64,000 nucleotides of DNA, taken from Membranipora membranacea (taxonomy: Eukaryota; Bryozoa; Gymnolaemata; Cheilostomatida; Membraniporidae). The notes beneath the pieces are model-generated. The model was given only the letters and a program-made list of their open reading frames with translations, had not been told where the DNA came from and did no database searches. The position numbers and the translations under genes are program-made. The stretch lies in contig OU612065.1 of assembly GCA_914767715.1 (NCBI GenBank), forward strand, positions 14,694,001 through 14,758,000, given 5' to 3'. Positions 16,028 to 29,300 of the stretch are shown here, one piece after another. The stretch's first letter is position 1; the number at the start of each line of letters is the position of its first letter.

Positions 16028-19000
16028 TATTGATTACCACTGCTTAGAAGATTACCCTCAAGTGGGACTGTGTATAAATATCCACGATAAAGTTGTAGTA
16101 AAAAGTTGTTAAAATTGCCGACAATATCAATATAGTCAGCAATGGAAGTGCTAGAATATTCTCCGTGTTAGAAGTGGGTTTGACATTGCTGTAGAAATTA
16201 GCGCATGAAAGTAATATCAAAGCCATTTGCAAATCAATAATTTGTCAGCAGCACTGCAGCTTCCTCTGATATAAGTATGTACATAGTATCTCCCTGGGTT
16301 GCACCTTAGGTGCCAATGAATACATACTAGAATGGTAACTGGTAACCTGACCTGTACTTTTACCAAACCAGCTTTTGACTGTGCTTGGATAACAAGCCAT
16401 TAGTGAGCTATGTAGTGCCAGATGTTGACAAGATTTCCTCACAATTTGTGAAACAGGCTAGCAGACTGGTCTAAGGGAAATATGATTCCTCGATTACTTA
16501 TAAGAAATATTATTGGTAAATAGTTCAATCCTTCATTGACTAAAGCCATGTATGTTTTTAGAAGTATACATCATTCTTAGGATTTAAAATTAGCCGGCTC
16601 ATGATTAAAAACCTTTTAAGTCGGCACTCATTAGCTTTGTTTTTAAGCAGCTTGTTATAAGTTTACATAATACCTTCACTAAGAAACTTTGTTTGAATCG
16701 ATGTGTTGAAATTGCCCCTAAAGCATTTGAGAGTGACATTGAAAGTGCTGAGGTCAAATCATCATTAGCTTTCGAATTTTAAGTCAACAGAATTTACATT
16801 AATGCATTCCAACTTGATGTCCCTTGTAATATCATCTTGGGAACATCGGTAAATTCTTTCTTGGCACTTGTCCTATGTTAATCAACAAAAAACCTGATAG
16901 CCAAACTTGGCAACATTGACATTTTGGTCAACAAAGCTAAACATTGGAGCTCACTGCCCAAGTCACATTGATTTGTCCAAAGTAGATCAACCCGTAATGG
17001 AGTTTAACAATAGACCGCTTTTGGTAATGCATCTTATGTTTACCCAATCATGTTTTATTAGTCCTGAAAAAATAGGGTCTGTGCAAACATGAATCGAGGT
17101 TTGCATAGTTTCCGTTGTTGTATATCCTACTGAGTTTTTGTCCATTGTTGTTGAGAAAGAAGCATGTGAAATGTGATCGATTGTTTATAAATTGGATAAG
17201 TTTTGTATAAGCTTGTCCTGCAAATCCCAAGCCATTTACTCAAACCTGCCTCTCTGTTTGGATAGAACATACTTTGCTGATGTTTTCCCTACATTGACTA
17301 CAATGCCCGTAAATTCTAAATCACGCTGAAATATTTAATTGGTTATTGAACAGTGCCTGACAATGTCCTTATTATTCAAATTCATGAAACGCAATTATGG
17401 CATAACAATGAAATAATGTCTCAAAGTAAGGATGTGACAATTGCCACAATTACTTTATAGATTTATGAGAGGCAGTGCCACATGTATTTTAGTATTGCCA
17501 CAAACATCATGCAATGAATGATATTTTGTAGTTTGGAGACTAGCAAACAGGCACATTGAAGATTGTGGACGGTAGACTTGCACAGCACATCTCCAGAGTT
17601 TTTCTGCTACAAGCGGATGTAACACAGGGTGGTACAATCCTTGCCATACTTATTTGATCTCATCTTCTTCATGATATTACTGGTGGTAAGTAGAAGACTG
17701 ATTCTAAAGTGGTACAGTTTAACTAATATGGATGAAACATGTTACGTTTTGAAAAGTCGGCAAGGTATTGTGGCGCTTAAGTTCGAATTCAACCGTTATT
17801 TTGTATTTGTATTAACCGCGTAACATGCTTTTCCATGTTGGTTATCAGTTAGAGTTGTTGCGAAGAGGAGTGTCCAGGTGTTGTTGAGTTCCTGTTTGTT
17901 ACATTACAGGTTATGTTATGGTAATCACTTTCCCATGGCTTAACAAAAAATAACATATTCATATTGTAGGATGACTATCTTTTTCTAATCACTCTTAATT
18001 ATGCTAATTAAACCAAAGCAGATTAGCTGATTGCCGATGATTAGACTCCAACTACAAAGTAGTGAAGGCTGAAAGCAAAAGAAGAGGGGTTTTGATACAA
18101 AGAGAAAGGGATTCTCCCATAGTACTACTGGAGTACTTCTAACTCCTTCACATCATATTAGAATGCTGTTGGCATCTTTATATAATATCAATGCGACGAA
18201 CTACCTCTTCAATGGGCAACGTTACCATGACAAATGGGACAGAAGAAATGTCACTGAATTTCTAATTAAATTCCTCTGCGTTTGGTTACAGTTACAAAAA
18301 AGCGGGCGCCTCAAAGCTCAACATACGCTGGTTGTTATTGTTTCCATGCCATAACCTATTTGTTTGAGTATGTTTTGCACTCAGTATAATGGCTTTGTAT
18401 AATCAAGGAGTTGGTATAATCAAAGAGTTTGCATAACACAATGAACACTAGATACAGCTATTTTGTGATAAGATCAGAAAAAAGTAATAATGATGGCAGC
18501 AATCCTTTGATCACTGACGGACTGGCAATGAATGCCTAGTCCACAACAATGACTTAGTGATGCAGGGACGCTATAAAAATAGCAAAATCATTTAAGTGTT
18601 TCTACATCTTTTTTAACTGGTTACGTTAGGCATTCAGCTCCCTTCAATGCTCTAGGACTTAGTAGTTGGCACAAACCTCAAAAGAAGCAATTTGGTATTT
18701 TTATTATATAAATAAATCAAAGCGCATGGGATCCATCCAAAATACAGCGATTGCAACCTACATTTTTTTCCATTGACCCTCTTTTTTCCTGGACATGGAG
18801 CGTTTAAGTCTTGATTCACATTCACAGACAATTAGTTTAATATTTAATGATGCGGGCAGGGCAGCTGCTAGCTACGTCAACTGCATTCGCAATTGTTACA
18901 TTTTAATATCAGTGAGAATCAGAACGTAAGTTAATATGCTCAATCAGCTGAGCAATGCGGGCGATAACACATGGCAGCATCGAGATCTCAGATCCTGGTA

Positions 19001-20335
19001 ACTGTCGTGTCAGGCCTTGGCATATCTTGGCAGGTGCTTCATTGCTCAACTCTAGATTAGCAGGTATCTGGGTGTGCATCATAAAAAATAAATCGCCAAA
19101 CTAACCTTTAGTATATCATATGCACTTCATCATTACATCGGAATGCTCTAAAAAAACAGACAGTGTTTTGTGCATAATGCTTACACAAGCTCATACCAAT
19201 GATATACGCACACTGTTTATACAAAAGATAACAAACTGTGCTACCATTAAATCGGTGAAGTCAAAGTCAGCAAGACAGCGGATTAATTAGCATCAGTGAT
19301 ACGAGGCATTATCTATCATCATGATGCCAATTACAGTCTAGATCACAGAGGTACATACTGACATACACACATACGATACTATTTATTATATTGTGGGTAA
19401 GTCTTTGTTTTGCAAAATACCTCTCACATTTTTAGGTGTACAATGTCTTGAGAAACATTTAGTGTAGCATTCAAGAGTGGCAAAGTCACTGTTAATGAGT
19501 TCTAAATTGGGTCATTAGGCTGAAAGCAATCAATAAAAAGTCATTAGAAAACTGTAACATTTTTCTGATTGGCATTTCACTAAGACAAAGCCGTGTCATC
19601 ATTGGAGGTCTGCATAGACACACACATATGGTACATGTGGCATCACAATAAGCGTTACTGAAAGTATGGCAGCATCTGATGTCCAGTGGTCATTAAGCAG
19701 ATTAGAGAGGACTGCTAGTTTGCTACTGTATTGTGGCTAAGTTGTGTTTTACTCCGAGGGTGCTCTGGCTTGGGCAATAAGGATCCTGAATAATATTGCG
19801 AGAAAACCCTACTAATAATTTCACTGGTGGTCTTTTAGGGGCTGCAATAGACATGGGGGCTGCAGTGGCACTCGCAAAATTTTGATATAAAACGATAGGC
19901 ACTGTATTTTAAGAAAGTAGCACAGTAGTCTGAAGTGCGATTTTACTTTCATGTACAATTTACCCCATTATACTATATTGTGATAAGGTATTGTATATGA
20001 AAACTCAAATGAGGCTGTTACATGAATATCAGTGCAAATCCGTAGGATGTCCCAAAAGAATAACTGATTGCACAGTAAATCAAAATGCAATGTTGGCGAG
20101 CAAACACAATGCAGGCATATAGATGACTTAGGTAACAATCAATAATACACTGATTTATCTTGCTGCCTTTGATTAAAGAAGACGGGGAGATAAGGGCAGT
20201 GACATATCGCCACCCGCATCTGCCTCACAAATCTGAAATTATTCCTAATTTGTCCTTCATTCCATGGTCTGCATCTCTCAACATTGACAGCAGGTTTGAA
20301 TGATGATACTTTTGTGTTTTCTTGTAGAAGTTATC

Positions 20336-23300
20336 ATGATGTTCTCACAGAGTTCACCGCTAGCACCTCTAGCATTACTTATATCTTTGGCCACTATTAT
20401 TTACGGTAAGTGCAAAACACCATTACACACATGCAGTATGTGTCATACTATACCGGAACAGAGGACATGATCAGCTGGTCAAGATGCACTTGGTATCATG
20501 TTTGGACAGACAATAGTCTTTGTTCATTCAACTAAGCTAAGCAAAAGATAGAAGTTTCCCTCAAACAAAACACAAACATAAACCCATAAACATGTTTTGG
20601 AATTACCTAAACAGTAACATTGTTTTGTATGTAAAACAGGTAGGTTTTCACACTTTCACTGTCATGACACCTGCTCTCATCTGTATGTTGTATCAGGCAC
20701 TGAAAAGCTGGAATCAGAAATGTTTTTATAGCCCTTTGTGTTGACAATTCACTTGAGCTAATATTCATGATTATGAATCAATTATAATGCATTTAATTGT
20801 ACCCTTCGTTAATAAGCATAGAATTGACCAGAATGGATTTGTTAGGATTTAGTGCTTAGGTCAACGGATTAGAGGAATTTTAAAAGCAGAATAGATCCAA
20901 TACCAACTGCTTCCGAGGCAATTTAAACTGCTCAGTTCATAACCTAGGATGTCATGACATTCTATCTTGTAGCTGACATTATTTTTGGCATTATCAGCAT
21001 CAACAAATAAAACTCAGGAATGTGTCATCATCAATAATTTGGATTTTGCAAAATGTTGATCGAATTAACCTTGTCAGCAGGTTACATCACATATGAATAC
21101 GTGAGAGTTCAGCCCATGGCTTCACAGTCCTCCTCTGAGCTGTGTTAATTTTGCTGTGAGGTATTGCCTCAAGGCGTACTTCAAAGTCATGGCCTATCGA
21201 TATGAAGGGATCATGAGATATGCTGTTGTTATACAGCAAGTCCCATGAGATTATAAGAAACTGCTGTGAAGATCAGAATGTCTGATACGCCTATTATTGA
21301 GAGAATCACAATGTATTGATCAATAACTACTGGGTAACTGTGTTATAGCTGTCCTGTAGCATGGGCTGCTGCTGCGAATCCTTTATAGTCTATTGATGAA
21401 GAATCTAGTGCCGATCTGTTAATGACATGTTATGCTGTGATGTTGTCAAGTTGAAGGGCACTTTCTATCTGATATTATCAAATTAGCCAGGGTGTAGGAT
21501 TCAGTGTTTTGTCCGTTTGGAGACAATCATCCACAAGGATTACTTTTGTGCTCTGCCAGGATGCATTCTCAATTTAAAAGCAGATGTTGCTCTAATTCTG
21601 CTACTTCGTTTATCCATTATTATCTGTCATTAGGACCATTATCATGAAATTATGGGCCTAGTTGAATGATGTCAGGTGCGTTGCCATGTCAAATTGAGGC
21701 AATGATGACAACAATGACCCAATTATCACTATTTGCAGTGTCTTGGAAATAAAAAGGCGCTATTACCTGGCGGCTTTGCCCTCTGTATTAGTCTGTCTGA
21801 AATCAATTTTTCTTTTTTTTTTTGCAGGCCAAGAGCTGATAGATGCCCCTCCTGTGATTATCTCACCAGCAAACCTAGACAAGCCAGAAAATCTTGTGAC
21901 TATTGGAAAAATTTCTGAGCAAGTAAATTCGTTGACATGTACAGCGAGCAATGCTGAGACAGTGGAGTGGGTATACTTAGATGAAGCAAACTCACAGACT
22001 TATAAAGTAGTATCAAATAATGTATGGACAGTGTTACCTCCTGACACAGATGGTGATACTGGAGATGTGTCCAGAACAATAACGGATCAGGGAATGACAA
22101 ACAATGCTGAAAGATCTGATCAGACTGGATATTACAAGTGTATAGCTAAAACTAGTGTTAATGGCAATGACTATGTGACAACTACCCCACCCATCAGGTT
22201 CATCTCTCCAGGTGAGAATTTTAATGACATATTGGCGACTCGCAGCTTGAGCCAACTTTTTGATTTAAAAAAGGCATTTCAAAATTGTTCCCACAATGCA
22301 TCTGTAGTCTGATTATCAGGTTGATCTATTGGGTACTCCCTCCTGGACCTAAAGCAACTTGCATCATGGGATACCTTCACATTTCTTTCTTGTTCAAAGT
22401 TATGATTTCAACACTATAAGATGGTGTTACTCATAATGATGTTTGTTAGAGACCAGTGTGTAAGGTCATAGTGTAAATAGATACTTTAAACTGTATGTTT
22501 TGTGGTTTTAGTTACCCTGGTCAGAGGAGATAACTGAGAATACTGTAAACACTTATGTTTGTTTTATCCAGGGAGGATGGTTTATCACTCATTTTCATAA
22601 CATGTCATAAACCATTATCTGATAAAAAAAAGAGTATAGGTTTTGGACCCAATAGCACCATCTGGGATTATGAGAATCAATTTTATGTCTCTCAGTCTCC
22701 CTTTGCTCCGCAAAACATGGCAGACAAAGATGCCAACTTTAGACTCAAAGTGCTAGCAAACCATAGTATATCAATCAAGTGACTATAAGCCTGGCCAAAT
22801 CCCATACTGGAGCAAAATGTTGGTGAAAACTGCGGTGGTCTTATCAGCTTATCTTGTTTGTAAAAAAATATGTTTTTTTTTACATTTCTACAGCTGTGAC
22901 AATGAGAGGCTCATATGTACCAGTGAGAGATTCTTCAGTGGGACAATACAGTCCTCATTCGCTCAAATGTATCGCTGACATGGAGATCAAGCCAAATGAC
23001 CTCTTTGATTTCAATGTGATAAAATTTGTTTGGTTCAGATATGGTGAACAACTGCAGGTGATTGAGGAGGATACTCGTGTTACAATTAATCCAAAGACAG
23101 GTACATAAAACATTCATACAGTCATAGGTTAGCCTTGTCAAGCGGCCATGGTTTTCTGGCTTTTTATGGTGGCCGTGGCTAGTCATAGGTACTATACTAC
23201 TGTCAGGCAGCAAAACTAACAATTATTTTGTATAGATTTATTGTATTGGGAAATATATTGATAGAGATCATTAGTTATCTCATGACTCATCCTCTTCCGA

Positions 23301-26300
23301 TAACATAGAACTTTGATTGATTTTTATATAGGCTTTATTCCCCCCTCCCGCTCAAAATAACACATGAATGAGTGGTTGTAAGATTGTATATTATTCATCT
23401 TTGTTCCAGGTGATCTGTATTTCGCCTACATTAAGGAAGACGATAGCACTGGAACTGGGGATGGTGGTGATGAGTACCAGTGCCGTATATTCGTGGCAGA
23501 TCAAGTGCAAGAGACAATAGCCAGTAGATATAAACTGGCAGTCACTGCTAATGGTGACGATGAGCCTCCTTATCAACTGGTCTATCCAAAGGAATACAAA
23601 GATAGAAAAGTGTCTTGTATAGAAGGAACAGACTGTACGGTGACCTGTATATATGCTGGAAGGTAGGGGGTCAAAGCCAATCCTTGGTTGTGCAGGAACT
23701 GGTCTCAATAAAAAAATGTTCACTGCCGATAGGTAAAAGCCAGCAACTAGGAAATGAGCTAAGATTGGGGCTGAGGCTGGAGCACCTTTATCAAAAGCTC
23801 TTCAGAATTCAAATTTAGATGAGTCATATCTTTATATGTCTGTCACAACTCTGAATCATAACTCCCCCCATTATCACTGGATATTTCATTATAACAAATG
23901 GAAGGAATTGTCAAGTATTCACAATTAGCATCATATTATATTATTTTAATGCTGTTACCCATGTGATTTGTAATTTTTGCAGAGAGTTAGGATCAGACCC
24001 TCCTAATCCTAACTTTGTACCTCCGAGCAGCACTTTTATCACTGACTATAAAGGGAACAATGCTGAATTCCAAGCTATAGATGATGCCGAAGGAAAGTGG
24101 CAATGTAATATTGATTCAGATCCACTGAAAGCTGCTGAAATAGACGTGAGTTGATTTCTTCATCTTTGTCTGTCTTGTTGGCATTCTTCAACCTGCCGGG
24201 GGTCTGTCGGGCGGGGTAAGAGGCTAGAGGGCTCAGACTAGGCTATGGCTCAACTTGTTCTGATATTCACCCGATCTTTTTTCCATGAATTTTTTGTTTT
24301 TTTTTACAGGCTTATGTCATATGTAGCTGTTAGGTAGAACGCTATATTTATACGTTGTGATTGAGCTCTAAAGAAATATTTGTTCACCGTATTTTAGACA
24401 AGCTTCTTATAGACAATCCATTGCGTCACTCTGTCCGATGTACTTTTATCAAACATGTGAGAGCAAATTATGATTGATTATCAGGTGGAGATAAGAAACT
24501 ATCCTTCTGTTCCTGCTGACAATATGGCTGACCAGTTTGTTGAAGTTGGTACTGATGTAGAGTTTGAATGTAATGCAGATCATATCAATATCAGGGATCT
24601 TTTCTTCTACTACAATGGTAATCTGATCCAGGCACCCGCAACTCCAGGAGGCATAGGTAAGTCTATATATGTAACTCTGTAGGGCTTCTCAGTAGGGCTT
24701 ACCATGCTTGTAAGCTTCAAACAAAGTGCACAGGACGACTGTATCCCTATTTCCCTGACATTCTACAGTGTGAGATGTTTTTTTACGCTCCTTGGGTCTC
24801 AAAAGTGTCTGCAGTGTTAGCAAGGGAACTTGCTTTGAGTTGGAGTGATGTGTAGTAGAATTACGCTGACTCGCTGATTATATTGTTTAGAGGCAGATGG
24901 TTGAAACAGCACCATCTATCCATCTACTTGCAGCTCTTGAGCCCAAATTTGGGTGTGAATGTCGAAAATGTAAGGCAGATGTTTGAACCATTTGATGTGT
25001 TTTGAGGAAAAACAGCTACAGAAAATACTCACATATTGATTTTAAGTCTGGACTAAGACATTCACACTTTACAGTTACAATCCAATATTTATACCTAGAG
25101 GGGAAATTTTTTGACAATACTCTCTAATATGGCGGCCTTGATATAGATTGTTGTTAACCAGTGACCCACGCCAACAACATGAATTTTGCTACTAGTGCTG
25201 TCTAACAATCGATTTGCTGCCGACTTGTGCACTTTTAGGTTTTTGCTTCACATAGTTATTGAATTGTTTTTAGGATTCATAAATTTCACAAATAACCTAA
25301 GTGCAAAGCTATTGAAAGAGTCATGATCGGATATTATTTGACTTTTTAGTTTCAGACAACTATTGTAAGTCAATACATTTATGTAACAGTCAAGGCGATA
25401 GGTAGTCATATACTTGGTGATATGTAGATAACTTTGTGGCCTAGTGTACATAGGCAGGTGATAATCTACAACCATTACACAAAAGTTACGCGTTAGAACA
25501 CAGACAGAGTCAATATTTGAACAGTTGCTTGTTAGTCATACCAACCACTACGTGTTGTGTGCGAGTATGATTTCCATTAGCGACATCTGGCTCTTTGTAC
25601 GCACCACGGAAATGATGTTTGATCTTATAAAAAACACTGCATATGAGAATCGATATGCTATAATTGAGTTGGCGGTTGTTGAACAAATTGGTTTTGTGTG
25701 TGGCCTCACAATTATAGGTGAGTTCAACATATCTGTCAACCTAAATATGATGTACAACGTTCAATTTATCTGAATCCGGGCAAAGTTACCGACACCATTA
25801 TCACATGGTACCAGATCTCTGCTAGTATTTTTCCCTCATTCCATATTCACATTGTCTCTTTTAGGTAACCCACCCCATGTCAATTATAAGGCAGGATCGA
25901 CAGCTATCAAAATTTCCAATGCTCAGAGAAACCACTCGTCTATGGTATCATGTATGGCAATCAACTCTGCTGGAACCAAATTTAAAGCTGCTCAGCTGAA
26001 CATATATGGTAGGTGAATGATGGAGTGTATTTAGTCCCGTGTAACTTTACAAAAAATATTATAAACATCACAAGGAAACTATGCAGATGACTCGCTAGCA
26101 CAAATAAAAGTTTTGTTACGATGTTATGAATATAACCCTTTTGCATCGCATGCAATAACTGATTTTTTTTAAATATTCCAGATAAACCCAATATTACATT
26201 ATCCCCTGCTACTGGTTATGAAATTACCACAGATAGGAAAAACACCTCTATAGATTATAAGTTTGAGTGCATGGTTGAGATGGATCCTAAGGTAACTGAT

Positions 26301-29300
26301 GCCACTATTCACTGGAGGACCAATCATACAGACGTCGAACTGAGCGGACAAAAGATCACAGGAGAACATGACTCAGGGGTCAAGGTGAGGTGTTTATATA
26401 ATAAGTTGAGGAATGGTTTGTTCTTATCCAATCTTAAAAACTTACTCCAGGCTCCTAAATTTTTATGAAGTCCCAAAAAAATCGCAATATCGATTGATAC
26501 TCATGCACATGTTCAACTGCTGCATTGTACTGTAAACCTGTAGTGGTGTATATATGTTTGGCATCTGAATGTAAATTCGCAAAAAAAAAGATGTGTTGAC
26601 AACTGCAGCATGTGGAGTATGATAAACATAATATATTATTCATCATCGTCTCTCTGATGAATAAATCACACTGATGTCAGCACGTACACTATTAACTCAG
26701 TTGGTCTGAGTTTACTGCTGGTCTATAGTCAATCAGTAGGTCAATTTTTACTTCTGTGATAGTAAGTAAGGCACGGAGAACATCATGCTCTTCGTAGAAA
26801 TATAATATACATGTACATATTATATATCAATGATGTTATTGATTCCTTGCCATATTAGATTATGTTAAAGGATCGCTGTGTAGTTTCATCTCCCTAAACA
26901 CAGAAGGGCACTTCAAAGACTGTACTTGTTAAATTAATCATATTTGTGTAAATTTGTCCTTTGCTTACATGAAATTGATCCTGACCTGGATATACATTGC
27001 AATCTCAGACGTCTTATATCTCAAAACAATTTCTTGGGAGATTAGAAGGTGCAATGTCATCAAACTACAACAAATAATAATATGTAACTGATACAATAAC
27101 TTTATGAGGTCATTCTGGGTAATGTTTCGCTTTCGCAGTTCCCAGGTTTGTGTTTTTTAATGTCTTGTTGTCAAGTTCTAATTAGTTACTCGATCTCTCT
27201 ACTATCTAAATGCGGGTAACAAGATCTGCAAATGGTTTAGTTGCATATTTTCAGATTTCTGGTTAATAAAACTGACAAGAAAGAGCACTACATGTTGTCA
27301 ACAGCAGAAAAATTTTGATTGTTTTCAAGCTGGACATATACATCGTGATTTGTTCAATGCAAAGAATGTTAGAGGAGAGTATTATAGGGCAGTGCACTTA
27401 ATTATATGGATACATATAACAGAAAGATCAGACAATAATGGAAATCCCTGTCTGAGTTCGATCTATAAATGTAATCGTCAACATTAGACAAATTATGTTT
27501 ATATTTAATATTGTATCTTCTTCTCTTTTTTAGTCTGTACATACATCAAAGTACAACACAATCACCTATCAAATAAGCTCAACCTTGACATTCCTTGTGG
27601 ATCTAGACACACAAGATAAGATATTTGGTGGACATTGGGAGTGCGTTGTTGAGTTTGAGATTCCAGGCAGTGCTGGTGATTTAATATCTAGTAGTGAACC
27701 TGTACCTTTTACAAGTGCTATAGGTGGGTGTCTTATATTCATGGAGAGTTGTGCGAACTTAGTACACTACGTTATCAAACTTCAAAATAGAACAACTTGA
27801 ATGAGCTGAACACCGATAATGTGTTTTCCTCAAGGTGATTGTAACAGTCAGTACCGCTCTCAGTCTACCCTGATGATAATGGTGTGAAATCTGGAGGCCG
27901 TATTTGCAATCATCTTAGGTTGACCACTGAGATCCAAGTATCATATGGCCGAGATGAGAAGTACTTCATGACGTATACTTATATACACATTTTGTAATTG
28001 TTGTAGCTAACAAGGGCAAAGTAATCGCAGCGGCAGGCTTCAAAGACTGGTGGATAATTGGAGTCGTCGTGGCAATCTTCTTCTTACTGCTGTTAGTTAT
28101 TCTCATTGTTTGCTGTGTGAAACATCACAAAGGTGAACAATATTACGGTGAGTCAACCTATTATAGATACCCATGCCAAGTATTTTTTCTCTTACTTCCT
28201 TGTCTATTTAGTGCTGCCTTGCCCTGCCTTCTCTGAGTCAGAAGTGGGGTTTGGAACTTGACCAGCTGCCAAAACCTTTTTTGCTGTGAGGCATCTGAAT
28301 GATTTTTTTACTTCCTTCTTTGACGCAGGGCACACCTTCCACTGATTTGATTACTCATTTTATAGAGGGGTCACCAAAACTTTTTTTTACAAAATCTTCA
28401 TATAATGTGGGAAATTTTCCACAGTAGGATGTTTTCATTGGCTGGAGTGGCTATCCACAGGCCAGTGAATCAGACATCAAAATGAACTGCCGCTAGTCTA
28501 TATGCCCTCAGGGTATTTTGAATTCTATCAAGACTGAATAAGTCTCAAATGACACTAATAATTGTTCATTGAACAAGATATGAAGTGGTGTTTAAAATTC
28601 TTCATCTAGCAGCTCTAAAAAAGGTTGTTGACTCAGGGTGACAAAAGAAAGCAATTTCAGCGATCATCTTCATTAATTCCAAAGTCAATATTAGCTGTCA
28701 GTGTGAAGAGATAACTGCGACAAAGGTATTGTGTAATAGTGTGTACTGCATGGGGCTTAGGGCTTTGCATTATAATGTGGTGCCTAACTTCACACTTAGA
28801 GCACTGATTAGTATCATCATTGAATCATTTAGAACTAAGGATTCCCTGAGGCCAGGTAATCAGCTAGTGACAGGACATTTATCCTAGTATATGACAATCT
28901 GCATCCTTGAGACACTATTCTCTCCAGTTGATGTCATTAAGAGAGTTCTTCGGGTTAACTGATCATCTGTTACAAAGAAGACATGTCTTCTAACACACCC
29001 ATAATGCACTTGTCATTTATTAGCTAATGTATAATTGGTAATTTTATAACAGCACCTTTTTTCTTTATAGTTGATGAAAAAGAAAGAATGGCTGGACACA
29101 ATCCTGAAGAAGAGATGGGGCTGTATGGATTTAGTGATTATAAGAGACCGTAAGTATTCTTTATAACTAAATAATAAAAAAAAACTTGAAACTGGAAGTT
29201 GGCTATGGGTTTTTTGAAAAATATTAGTTTATGTACTGATGTTTCGTTCACACAGTGAGGAAAATCTGCCATCTTCCAGTTAACAGTTTTACTTAATTAG

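Larger units (their letters stand above)
12194..20335. other. 8-kb intergenic stretch between HIF1AN and the L1-like gene
   Basis: It lies between the divergent start codons of HIF1AN and the L1-like gene and must contain both promoters. I found no exon with recognisable protein similarity on either strand; open frames here are under about 75 codons. Contents: AT-rich sequence next to HIF1AN (12240-12420), a tandem duplication at 15663-15741, and the second copy of the 234-bp repeat at 15794-16027. The L1-like start codon sits eight bases after an acceptor (cttgtag, ending 20328), so an untranslated first exon must lie upstream. One weak candidate ends at a gtatgt donor at 14172. Confidence 0.55.

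Noticed and set aside
16245-16442. 65-codon minus-strand frame in the large intergenic region
   Set aside because: Short, Cys/Ser-rich, with no recognisable domain and no splice context.
23130-23190. Inverted sequence (ggccatgg..ggccgtgg) in the L1-like gene intron 3
   Set aside because: Short and imperfect; not distinguishable from chance in AT-rich introns with scattered GC-rich patches.
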